Part shown: one piece after another, positions 45,677-56,688 of the stretch
How the letters are laid out: every line of letters starts with the position of its first letter
Position numbering within the stretch: the stretch's first letter is position 1
Assembly: GCA_037952775.1 (NCBI GenBank)
Contig: JBANAY010000004.1
Location: 682,001 to 746,000, forward strand
DNA from: Clonostachys chloroleuca
Lineage: Eukaryota > Ascomycota > Sordariomycetes > Hypocreales > Bionectriaceae
Length of the DNA: 64,000 nucleotides
Reading direction: 5' to 3'
Made by a program: the position numbers and the translations under genes
Notes under the pieces: generated by a model
Seen by the model: only the letters and a program-made list of their open reading frames with translations
Database searches by the model: none
What the model was told of the DNA's origin: nothing

Positions 45677-46710
45677 AGAATTCCTCGTTGAACGCGGTAT
45701 CTTTCAAGACTGAACACATTTCCTTTGTCTTCTCCTTTTCTCGTATTGTATTGTTATCACCTATTTTTTTTTTTTTTTTTGTCTTGATAGATCGAACTCA
45801 GAGCAATCTGACATTACAAGGACATGAAAGCCTAGGAACAAACAAAGAGGCTTCTATGGTCCCGGCTGGAGTTTATGGTAAAGATGCTATTACAAACAGG
45901 TGGGAAAACAGCACTCGGAAGGACTAATATCTACGAAGTAGTACACAGTTTTCTAGAGCAATAAACTTTTTCCATGCGCAAAAACTTGTCTTTATTGGAT
46001 CTCGTGACTAATTCCCTGTAAAACTCCCAGTTGTAGCATAAGAATACTCTTTGATATCAGGACCTGACTGGCGGGAAACATAAAACCCGCGTCCCTTTCC
46101 TTTTTGATCGTACCGTCCGAAATAAAACAAAACGCCAAGCAAAGGTGAGAAAGGCAGACAGAGACCAGAAGAAGCCCCCTTGTCCCCCTTCCTCAACCAC
46201 GAAAGATATCCTATTTCTGTTTCCTTTTTTCCGGCCCCTTTGTAAATCGAAAAAGTATAACCCATCCCAGTAGTTTCATCGCCCATCACTTCCCCTGAGT
46301 CGAACTCGCTTCGGAATCTAGGCGACGCAAGTACAGACCCTAAGAAGCAGCGGCAAAAACCAAAAAGCAACAGTCATCAACCAGATAATAGAAAAAGAAA
46401 GTAAAAAAGGAAAACAGCCGGCGCATTCTCTGAATATCTCTCCTCTGAAGCGGAGCAACGGCGACCACACCAATACTTGCTTCCCAGCTAATGCTCCGAT
46501 CTGTAAACTAACCTGAAGACATGTTAACCATATTTTGCAACAAAAAGAAAGGAAGGAAGGACGAACTCGTAGATTTCATTCTGCCCTCACCGTAACGCAT
46601 CGTGCTCGGAACATTTCTGAGGCTCTGCTCTGTTGTACAATCTTGCGACCGTAATGTTGGGCCTTTCCCCTGCCAGCCCGAGAGCCTGGAGAGCAGGCTT
46701 GCGGGCAACA
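45677..46710. other. intergenic between convergent genes
   Basis: This holds the 3' flanks of the convergent vWA and coiled-coil genes. It contains a T17 run (45764-45780) soon after the vWA stop. No gene was recognised. Confidence 0.55.
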
Positions 46711-49181
46711 TCACTGCATGCAAATGACATCCGCGTGCGCCACCGAGTGCGCCGAGATGTTGGTCCCCGTGTCGTTGCGGCAGGTGATGACGGGCGTGGT
46801 GACCAAGGCCACGCGCCAGTGCTTGGCCTGCAGCTCGGTCGGGTCGACCTGCACGGGCCAGATGGGCGTCATGCTCTGGCTCGAGAAGCGGCTGCCGATC
46901 TCGGGGAAGCGGAAGTCGAAAGTCAGCCTGCTTATGAGGATCCTCGAGGAGAGCTCCCACGCGTTCTCCGCGACGGCGACGAGGTCCCTGAAGGCGTCGT
47001 AGGCGGACGTGTTCTCGTTGAGGAGCGGCTGCAGGTTCGTCAGCAGCGAGCCCGCGATCTGCTCGATCTTGGACTTGTAGAAGACCGAGCCGGGCTCCTG
47101 CTTGTCCATGATGGCGCAGATGATGGAGGCCTGGCGGTCCAGGAGGGGCTGGCGGACGGAGGATGCCTGGCCTGGCAGAGGAAACGAAGCGTTAGCATGT
47201 TCACTTTCAATAACTTTTGTTTAAAGGGCGGAGAGATATCACAGTGTGAATGGGAAGGGAAAACCTACCTTGGGTCGCTGCAAGGTCAATGATCAAGTTG
47301 TCCAAAAGGCGCGAAGACTCATCCTCGCTGCCCTTCCAGGCACTAGCCACCCAAACAATGTTAACAACATAGTCGACAATGACCCGGGTCACGAGGCAAA
47401 GCTTCGAGGTGCCGTCTCGGAGGTGGAAGTCGAGGTAGGCCTGCGCCTCGTCCTGGGAGAGCGGGAGGTATGTGCGCAGTAGAACCGGCCAGATAGCCGT
47501 GTCGTGCAGCGAAGCCGGGTGGTGGGCGACGGGGCAGCCCGCGTGCTTGTCGACAAAGGTGCGGATGGTGGAATAGAATTCGGACATCTGCCTCGACCAC
47601 TCGATGACGGTGCGCTCAGTCATGTGGATCATGGACGGGGTGTGTCCGCCGTTGCGGCTCACGAGCGCCGAGTTATTGTTGGCATTGTTCGCATTGAAGG
47701 GGTCCTGGAAAACACGGGGCTCGTCACCCTTAGTCAGTCGTATTGGACTTGCAAGATGATACTTGGGATAGCAGAGGTCTTGGTTCACATCGTCCAAGGG
47801 TGTCACTGGCCTCTTCGGCGAACTACTCACAGCGGGCGAAAAGATGGAAGTTGGGTAAAACTCCGGGGCACCAGCCCGATATGAATTTTGGAGCTGAAGC
47901 TGGCTGCCCCGGCGGCCACCGCCATTCCGGTGGCCGCCACCCATGGCTGGTGGTGCACTTGCAAGCGGAGTGTTGACATGACGAGGTAAACTGCCTCCGT
48001 TAGTATGGAACCAAGGGGTTTGGGCACCGCTACGATGTTGGTTGGCGGTAGGTGCTCGTGGCGGACCAGCCTGTAGTGGTGAGAACTTGGTTGGCATAAC
48101 AGAAGAACTGCGCTCGATGGGCTGGAAGGCAGACGGTGCCCGGCTCATCGCAGCGAGGTTGCGGTACTTTTGCTGAGGCTCTTGGCTCGCGACAGGAATC
48201 GGGTCACTGGTGGCGAGGAGATTCTCCTTTGAAGTCTTCGTACGGAGCGACTTGAAGCTCTTGGCAATGGCATCCTTATCCTTCTCGGGCACCGCCTCAG
48301 CCAAAGTTTCAATGGCGCGAGCGAGAGAATCCGGGCTGGGATGTTTCATCACCCAAAGCGATCGCCGGTTGTTCACCTGGTCCTCCAGATGCTTGACGGT
48401 TTCTTCAAGACCCTGTGGTGGGGATTGGGCCTCGTTAGCAGGAGATAAACATGCCTCGAGTTGTTGAGTTACCTTAATCAGCTTTTCGCATCCTTCGTGA
48501 GAAGGGTCGCAGTTCTGGGTGGTCTCCTTCAAAGTCTTCGCCTCGTCAGTTACGCTGTTAAGATTATCCAGTATCTGCTTAACGTAAACATCTGTCTCTT
48601 CACGTCTCTCATGCGCTTCGGCAAGTTGCTGGCGCAGGTGGTTGATCTCCTGGTCCTTCTGGTCCACGGTAGCCTTGAGGAGATTGGACTCAATGCTCAT
48701 TCTGATAACAGCCTGATTATTCTCCTGGAGCTCCAGAGACGAGCTCATTAGGTCGCGCACAAGTTGATTAGTATCTTGACTGATGATTTGTCCTGCCTCC
48801 TTGAGCTGGTCATTAATCTCTTTCGATTCACCGGTTGAAACTCCGGGCATACGTCGCAAAGATGTCTGCACATTAACCAAAACCTCCTGGATGCCCCGAG
48901 ACCTCTCAATGGAGGGCTGTTGTGAACAAGATAGTTAGTCTTGCTTACAATCACTTCTCCCACCAAGTGGCCGTCTTGTCACTTACGTGATTCTTTGACA
49001 TCTGTTTGATCCTCTCCGATCGCTGATCCCCAGCCAAGGGAGCAGAGAAGTCGACAGAAAGCATTGGGCCTAGATTGGATCGCTCAGAATCGTAGTCGGT
49101 TTTTGTCGAACGAGTTCCGAGAGTCCCGCCACCGGACTGATCCGTGGAACTCCTTGGGGAGTAGACCTGCTTGCCGTTCAT
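46711..49181 (-). CDS. Fungal coiled-coil protein of unknown function
   Basis: I do not recognise this gene. There are three exons, 49181..48987, 48916..47269 and 47171..46711, with introns 48917-48986 and 47172-47268, giving 767 residues. Residues 1-65 are Ser/Gly-rich and polar. Residues ~70-215 form a long coiled coil (for example NHLRQQLAEAHERREETDVY). A Pro/Ser/Asn/Gly-rich disordered middle (~270-460) follows. The last ~280 residues look folded and mostly helical, starting TVIEWSRQMSEFYSTIRTFV, and continue across the second splice with many Trp and Leu. There is no signal peptide or membrane segment. This layout is typical of a scaffold or cytoskeletal adaptor, but that is a guess from shape only. 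A probable leader intron lies upstream. Confidence 0.8.
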
Positions 49182-51179
49182 GGTAGGTCAAAGAACACAC
49201 CTCGAGAGAGATTAAAGTTTTTTGTTTTGCCTGTTGGTACAGACAGGAGTTAAATATGTAGACTTGCTGCCGATCGAGTTCGCCGATCTCCTGAGATTGA
49301 GACTCTTTGGTATCTGCACATAGTGATTAGTTGGTGAAATCAGGGCAAACAGAAATGACTTCGAGTAAGTATGATCGTGCTACGACCATGAAAAATGAAA
49401 ACAAAAAAAACAAGCGGTAGGTTAGATTGCAGATATTGAAAGAATATACTGTTGTCCCAACGACAATAAGAAGACCCCACGGAGGGAGAAGTGAATGGTA
49501 GAAACAGTAGCAGGGTAGAAAACTCACTTACTTCGAAAAGCTGAATAAATGATCCGTGTCCGGTATTGTCTATCGCGCGAGTTCCCAGGATAATAGAAAT
49601 GACTAATTGCCCAGGATGAAGCGATGCGTGCCTACACAGCGCGAGCAGACTCGACCCGAAGATCAGAATGAGAAGACAGTCTGGTCCTTCGCAACCAGCA
49701 TACAAAAGCCTATGTCTTGAAATATGATGAAGATTATATTCCGAGATGGAATAAGGAGGAGGAAGTTATGGTGGAAGATCAAGGGAGTGAAAAAGAAGTA
49801 GGGAGAAGAATGTGGGTGGGAAAGCGAGGTAAAGGTGAGAAGAGAAGTGAGAGAATGAACAGGGCACGGCCGAACAAACCTTTCTCCGAAAAGTGAGAGT
49901 GTGGTGAGAAGTGACCTGAGATTTCCTGCTGGCCTGGAGGCAAAATATAGACGCGACACTTGTTGACAGTTGGTGAAGGATGGTGGGTACTTGGCTGCAA
50001 ACTTGCAATACTCCCCTAATGCAAGGCAAGCGAGAGCAAGGGAAAGCCTAGGATAGGACTGAAGGAAGAGGCAAGGAGGGGAGAGAAGAATTCAGAAGAA
50101 AAAGTAGGGATGTCTGTTCACCACCCACGGGGCCGTGTCGAACTGTTGCGCGAACTCGAGTTGCACAAAACGCGGCCCTCTGCGGTGTGCAGCAACCACC
50201 ACTGCCTGGCTGGGCGGCCTGCCAGGCACCAATTTCGCCTTGAGGGAAAAGTGAGACGGCCGGCTGCTTATTGCCGTTGGGGTGCCGGATTGCCTCCAAA
50301 TGAACAACATCTGTGGCAAGGCAGACGGGTTGGCTTGTATTTCTCACCATGAGACCACTGCAGAGCCGAGTGCAATTTTCTACTGGATACTTGCCCCAGC
50401 GGAAGCCTGCATCGACGCCCGGCTACCTGCGTAACAGCCGGACAGCAGTAAATCTCTAGAACAATCGAGAATGTGACACCTGGCCCGGCGCCAAGCGGGC
50501 GGACCAGACAGAGCCATGCCCGGAGTACCTAAATTACAATGTGAATCGAAAATCAACAGTGGGATTGAGGGCAAAGTTCACTGTGCGCCCACCAAGCAGA
50601 TAGTAAGAGAGCGGTTAAAGCTTCAAGGTTACATTTTTCATCTTTTAGCTATGGGACAGGTCCCAGAAAAGTACCTTACGCCAAACGGATAAACTGCAAA
50701 TACTACCCCAACACCGGGAACTATGAAAACGAAAAGGACAGAAAAGGAAGGGGGAAAAAGAAGACGGTCCTCGATCAAGTTAGAGATTCCTAAGCATACA
50801 AGAATCAGTAGTAGACAGGTGCAACGGGTCAAACCGTAAAACTGGTTGCGTTTGAGTTCTAATTACGGTTCCCAGGGTAGTCGTTGTCTCAGATTCGATA
50901 GTCGAGGCAAGGCGCGCAGGCTCAATCGGTTGCACTGACCGCCGTTCGGCAAGACAGGTGCCTAGTCCGGTCTAAAGCGTCAATTCGTAGGTGATAACGA
51001 TGGTTATTTAGCTGCGATAGCCGAATGTGGAGTGTCGTCCCGAGAAGCCATAACGCGATGGTATTCTGCGGTATGAAGTCTTAGCGAGAGGGGCTCAAAT
51101 ACTGAGGACATGCCGAGGACTCTTGCTAACCTGCACGAGTCCTAGAAAGCCGCAAGTTGATAGGCAGACATAATTAGCC
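49182..51179. other. intergenic, coiled-coil gene 5' region and RBM39 3' flank
   Basis: The left half probably contains the leader and promoter of the coiled-coil gene, with purine-rich runs near 49740-49870. The right half is the 3' flank of the RBM39-like gene. No conserved gene was seen. Confidence 0.55.
49314..49531 (-). other. putative 5'-UTR intron of the coiled-coil gene
   Basis: The minus strand has a GTAAGT donor (49531-49526), a CTAAT branch-like site and a CAG acceptor (49316-49314). These bracket 218 bp that ends 132 bp before the start codon. It is inferred from splice motifs only. Confidence 0.45.
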
Positions 51180-53057
51180 TCAGAATGCCCGGGAGCGGGA
51201 GAACAAACTGCTGTAGACGGCATCTACAACAGGCGACGCGTCGATCCTTCGCCCACCAAAATATCTGCCGTTGAGACCCTTGATGGCATTTTCACCGCCC
51301 TGAACTTTGTCGAACTTCAGGTAGATGTCGCCCTTCGAGTTCGGATCGACTGATATATGGACAACATGCCCATAGCTGTTTTCCGCTTCCTGTCGCACAT
51401 CATCTTCTAGCTCTTTCACCCAGTCTTCACCTGTCTCCCTGCACCATGCATTAGTATCGTAGTTCTTAGCTGAGGGGCTTGGTTGATGGGCGGAAACACA
51501 CTCTTCCGGGTCAAACACATTATGTAGAACCACGCATCGGCTGGCTTTGTTTACGTTAACGGGTAATGGCTTCACTTCTGCCTTCGGTTTCAGCGTATGA
51601 CGCTCTTCGTTGCCATTGGTGGCACTTTCGTCGGTTCTGGCAAGTTTTCTCATTAATGCATCGCGACTGTAGTTGCTAAAGTTAACTCCAGCGACATCGG
51701 TGTCGTCGAGGGCGCTAGCACCGCCTGCCTTCTCAGTGTCGCGGCCTCCAGCACGGTCGAATCCATTGTTCTGGGCGCCTCGACCTCCAGCACCGGAAAA
51801 GGCCGAGCCTTGGAAGTTGCCATTGTTCTCGCGGCCTGAGAATTTCTGTAACAAGTTCGCTGTACTTTCAGGGGTAAACTTATCGTTCCCAAGGCCAACA
51901 CGAATAGGACGACCTGCTAGATCAAAGCCATTCATTTTCTCCAGGGCTTCTCGGGCCTGGCCAGCATCGCGAAACCTAAGCAGTATATTAGCAGACGACT
52001 CAAAGCTTGAATAGAGATAGGGGTGACGTACTGGACGAAACCATAGCCACGGCTGCGGTTATTTTCATCCTTCTGGAGCTGCGCGAATTCAAGCTCTCCG
52101 AAGGGTTCGAATACAGCCTGTAGGTCCTGCTCGGTAACGTTGAAGTGAATATTGCCCACGTAAAGCCGGTGGAATGGGATCGAGTTGGGGTGTCCGCCTC
52201 CAGATTCCGAGTTTCGGGCTTGACGATTCTTCTCAGCCTCGGTAACCTGGACGATGATGGGAATACCTAGGAGCTTTTGGCCCGTGAGCTGCAGTGCCTG
52301 GGCAACAGACTCTTCATTTTTAAATTCAACGTAGCCGACTCTATTAAACAATGTTAGCAAATGGATTTTGGAGCAGAACCAGGAAATCAACGTACCCCTT
52401 GGAGCGAAGGCTCACTCGGTCTTTAACAATCTGCGCTTCGTTGACCGGGCCAACTTTCTCGAAAAATTCTTTTAGCTCACGAGTACGCAGGCGGGCTGCA
52501 AGCTGCTGAACAAACACAGTGCGGGAGTCTTGCTCGTCCTTGGATGGTTGTGGGGTTCCATCACGCTGGCGGTCCTCCGTCTTGGTGCGGTCATCAGGCC
52601 TGTCACGGTCGTTGCGATCGCGACGTTCTCGGCGATCGCGGTTATCACGAGGGCGGTAGCGGCCGTAAGGTGAACGGGATCGGGAACGAGAGCGGCCTCG
52701 GCCGCCTCGGTAGTAGTCACCGTCTCTGTGACGGCGTGAGTGACGTCGATCATCATCTCGACTTCTGCTTCTCCGCCTACTCTTGTGGCTACCGGTGTCG
52801 CTTCGGGGAGTGCCCTCGTCAGGCGAATCTCGTCTGCTTCGTGTTGGGCTCAGGTCCCGCCGGTCCCGACGACGTCTGTCATGATCTCTGTCTCTGAAAC
52901 GCGTGCGGCTATCATCACGATTCCGACCTCGATCTCGATCCTGGTCTCGACCATTCCGATTCGATGACTCCTGCTTCGCCTGGTCGTCAGATTGAGTGGT
53001 TGGGCTCTTTTGCTCAGCAGTAGCATCAAGCAGTGCTTCTACATCCAAGCTGGCCAT
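51180..53057 (-). CDS. RBM39/Rsd1-like SR-type splicing factor
   Basis: This is a nuclear RNA-binding protein of the RBM39/CAPER family (fission yeast Rsd1), which links splicing factors such as U2AF and U2 snRNP. There are four exons: 53057..52396, 52340..52032, 51975..51502 and 51438..51180. The product is 567 residues. Residues ~30-175 are a dense Arg/Ser/Asp region. RRM1 covers ~180-255 ([11 protein letters not shown], then [10 protein letters not shown]) and RRM2 ~279-355 ([11 protein letters not shown], then SRGYGFVQF). A Gly/Asn-rich linker precedes a C-terminal UHM-type RRM (~455-560) with [11 protein letters not shown] and [12 protein letters not shown], as in relatives. The third intron (51439-51501) is 63 bp, a multiple of three, with no stop in frame, so its retention would only insert 21 residues inside the UHM. 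Removing it gives the family-like DPEEETGEDW. Confidence 0.92.
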
Positions 53058-53837
53058 GATGTCCTAATGACGGTGTCAACTTGTGGGTGAACAAAGCCAG
53101 TTACAAAGGCAAAGAATGGAGTCTCCCTTGAAACCCTTGTTAATTGCGTGATGACGATGTGGTGTAGCAAAAATAGCAGGTGATGTGTGAGAGAGAAGCC
53201 AGGTGGGCACGGGAAGTGTTGTGGGGAATTTCAATGTTTTCTCTAGCGGCTCCAGGCAGCATGCTCACGTGACTCAACCGACATGGAAGACATGCTGCGA
53301 CGAGTCATGGTCGTGGTAAGTGCGATTCATATACGACAATCAGAACATATTCATCAATGGTAATTCTTAGGTTATTGATTCACGACTAGGGATAGGAACA
53401 CATCAATGGGGTCTTCTTTACCGACCTTTCAAATGAATAGGGAAAAATAGGAGTGATTGGGTTGTGAGACCCATTGACCAACGTACTTGTCCCTGTCTCG
53501 ATTGAAACTACCTATTGAATCGTCATTAGGAGAGCACCCCTGCCCTTTCGTTGCATTACAATATTACATCCGCCGATATTCAAAGCCTCCTCTCGCCTCC
53601 TATACTCATATTCACCTTTCTATTTTATAAAATTGGCAACGGCCTCCCATAGTAAACCAAACTCAGAACTCCCAAGCAAGGCTCTGAGATCATCTTAACT
53701 CCAACTCCTAACAGTGACTCCAGCTCATCATGCGTACCTTGAGAGGTATTATAAGTTGTAAAATTTCCAAATACACCGATGTGAATGTCATGGCCGTTCG
53801 TCTTGCAGGTAATCAAGACTATGGATGATGGTATTTC
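53058..53837. other. intergenic between RBM39-like and SCS7 genes
   Basis: This 780-bp stretch holds the RBM39-like promoter and the SCS7 3' flank. A minus-strand 63-codon frame at 53625-53816 has no known content. Confidence 0.6.
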
Positions 53838-55018
53838 TTATTTGGTCTTAGGCTCAGCGTTCAATGTGGTGCCAAAGATGTCATCCCAGAACCTGCTAGT
53901 AACGCCGAAGCCCAGATCGTATTCAAAGTAGTGGTGCTGAAGATGGTACTTCTTGAGCTCCTTATACCAGAGAGGTAGATTTTGGTGATGAAGAAAGTAG
54001 TGCGTCATATCGTAGCAAACATAACCGAAGACACCGCCGCAGTATACTGCGGTGCCCACGTACCAGTTGAAAAAGAAGAGGGTATGGGCCAATTTCCAGA
54101 ATGGTATCGCAAGCACTACAAACAAGGTTGGGGGCATGACCAGCCGATACTTGTCCATGGGCAGATAGTGGTGAATGCCATGGAGAAGAAAGTGCAAGGT
54201 TAGCGCAGCTCGATTATCTGGCAGGTAGCTTTGGAATCTGATTAGCCTTGCTCGAAGAAAGTTAAAAATGAAAGGGGGGAAACCTACTAGTCAAGGTGAA
54301 AGAGGAATCGATGCATGAGATATTCGATCAAAGTCCAAAGGAAAACGCCAGAAACCCAACAAACGGCCAACGTGAGAGGTTCTAGTCCGTGACTGGCAAT
54401 GAAGGTACCATAGGCAACGTTTGGTAGCCAAAGGGTAGGGATAACCCACCAGGGTGTCAAGGACAGAGGCTCAAGAAAATTGCCAAATAGAGGGGCAGAC
54501 TTTCCGCCCTTATAGTGGCGTGGACGATGAACCTGGTCTAGGTAGAATTCCTTACTGAAGCCACCGAACCACATCTGAGGCAACAGTGGTCGGCTCAGAT
54601 CAAGAAACTTGTGCTTTTTATAGTCGTCACCAAAGTTGGTGTCCTTGCTCAGATCCTCCTCGCAGGACATGCCGGTTCGAGGGTGAACGTAGACGGTCTC
54701 ACTGGCCGCCTTGCCAGTTGTGCCAGCATGGCCGTTCGTAGCGGATCCATTGGTCTTCTCAGATATGACAAAACCCACAAGGACTTCGTCTAGAACGTCA
54801 TACGCGGCTTCGGAATGGGTGTGAGAGGTGGGATCCTTGAGGATCTCTTCAACATCTTTGCCGGCATACTCGAGGACAAGCTCGGCACCGCCAGGGTGGT
54901 CGTCGGCGAACTCGGTCAAATCGTAGACCTTGGATCCGATGGTCACGTAGCAAGATTTAGCTGAGTTGTGCGATTCAACCTCAGCACGAGTGAAGGTTGG
55001 GAGTGTTCGACCAGGCAT
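53838..55018 (-). CDS. SCS7: Sphingolipid/ceramide fatty acid 2-hydroxylase
   Basis: This ER membrane enzyme adds the 2-hydroxyl group to the very-long-chain fatty acid of ceramides, using a fused cytochrome b5 domain. There are two exons, 55018..54288 and 54228..53838, with a 59-bp intron. The product is 373 residues; yeast Scs7 has 384. The b5 domain (residues ~8-90) has the haem ligand His41 in DDHPGG and the second ligand in THSEAA. The hydroxylase domain (~200-365) shows the expected di-iron histidine clusters: HRFLFH, LHFLLHGIHHYLPMD, HYFLHH and HLQHHY. Hydrophobic membrane segments lie around TPWWVIPTLWLP and AVCWVSGVFLWTLIEYL. The splice gives FHLDYYLPDNR, the family-typical join. The start at 55018 leads directly into the b5 domain. 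Confidence 0.97.
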
Positions 55019-56688
55019 GGTTGGGTTTCGTTTTTTTGGGGTTCGAATTAAGGTGTCCGGATCGCGCGGGTAGGGTCAGGATTCGAGATCAAAGGGAGGC
55101 AACAGCGCGTCCAGGCCGATACACTTGATAGGATCTCGCTGGGCAAAATAGGTAATGCTGGCCTGTAATCGAGTTGTTATAATACAGAGAAGCGGGAAGG
55201 AACGAGAATGAAATAATAAAAAGCGTCCGACAGATTCCCCAATTAAGAACCTACGGTGAAATGAATGTCGATTGATAATAGGAGGCAGAAAATAAATTAA
55301 ATGGGCTCCAGATTGTCTAGGCAGGGTTCGCCACAGATCTGCACCTTACTGGCTGAATCAGTGGCCAGGGGAAACCTCCAACGGCGATGGGCCCCACCAC
55401 GGCGACCTGGATCTCCGGGTGACACCACTATAAATGCTTCCTGGGAAGTTGAACGTGGCCTGAGAATGGGATTATTTTCCGTCACGATCAGATCCGATCA
55501 CATATCGCATGCAGCCTGGAGCAAGATTGATAAGATATCCCATGTCAGCGTGTCTGGAGTAAAGATTTCCTGGGTGTATTTTACGTGCCGCGGCCCAGGC
55601 ATCAATGCCATCAGCTCAAGCTTCCGAGCTAGGTCCCTTAATTTCGATGCCTAACCTTATGAAATGCCACTGGCTGAGTTGGGTTGGATAATACGCAACG
55701 CCCAAGGGAAAACCTCCCGAGGGTAGGCTGCCACATGGAGCATTGCCATTGCTTCCTCGAATTACATCTCCCAATATTACCATTACGGTTCTTTTGGCAT
55801 CGAAAGTCATTGATTGACCAAAATCTGCACTGCAAGAACGCATCATTTCCTTTGACAATTGACCAGACCTTCCAGCCAATCACGTGTCTGAATTCATGCG
55901 GCTGCCTCGGAACTCAAACTCAAGCGTGTCGAGGAAGCCGACATTAGCGCCAGGATGCGAGATTGGGACGAGAATCAACCACACAGAATGGTAGAAGCTG
56001 AGGAGGTAACCTCAATGTAATCAATTTTAATCACTCCAATATTACGCCTCCATATGGCCAATCACGCAAGCAACCTTCCATGCCGCCAACTAGGTGACAT
56101 TGAATGTGAGAAACCAAACATTCGGTGGCTTCTTTCAAGTCTGCGACTGGTATATTCAGATCATTAAATAACAATAATGCATATGTAAAAAACAATATAG
56201 TATGTGCATACTGTTACTTTGATTATTTCATACTGCTAAATTTTTATTCAAGGTGAAATTCATCTATTCATAGCCGCTCTTTTGGATGTCTCGTTTCTCC
56301 GTCTCCCGCTTGGCCACATACCAACTGTGGCTCGGGGTGGCTGGCCAGCTTGTCTAGGGCTGGCTGTGGCGCAGGGCTGGGCGCAGGCACTGTAACCCCG
56401 CCGGATGTCGCCACATTCGGCAGCAACACGCCTGACGTAGTCGCATCAGCGGTTATGCGCTGCTGGAAATCAGGATCTAATGTATGTAGGTGGAATTGGG
56501 ACGGTCATCAGCTAACCCTCGTGGTTTTCCCGCGCCACACGGTAATCAGCCAATGCAAGTCTGTCTGTCTTTATCTCACCTCTCTTACTCTTTCTCTCAC
56601 CTTATCTCCTAAACATCACAACTAGAGCGGCTTGCCCTCCAACATCTCTCTCTACTGTACCCAATTCTGATTGTCATTGCTTTGCGTC
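55019..56688. other. divergent intergenic region, SCS7 and het-C
   Basis: The region carries the promoters of SCS7 (minus) and the Het-C gene (plus). About 56150-56260 is AT-rich. No HET-domain gene or other conserved frame was found here. Confidence 0.55.
56221..56299. repeat. possible degenerate repeat, copy B
   Basis: This segment resembles 10917-11006 by eye, sharing the order TATTTCA, TACTGCT-x-AATTT and a CGCTCTT...TTTCTC block. It lies ~400 bp upstream of the Het-C start. It may be a short remnant of a mobile element. Unverified. Confidence 0.25.

Noticed and set aside
51236..51241. ACGCGT hexamers inside coding sequence (also near 52900 and 60340)
   Set aside because: Within exons and in line with chance frequency; not treated as regulatory.
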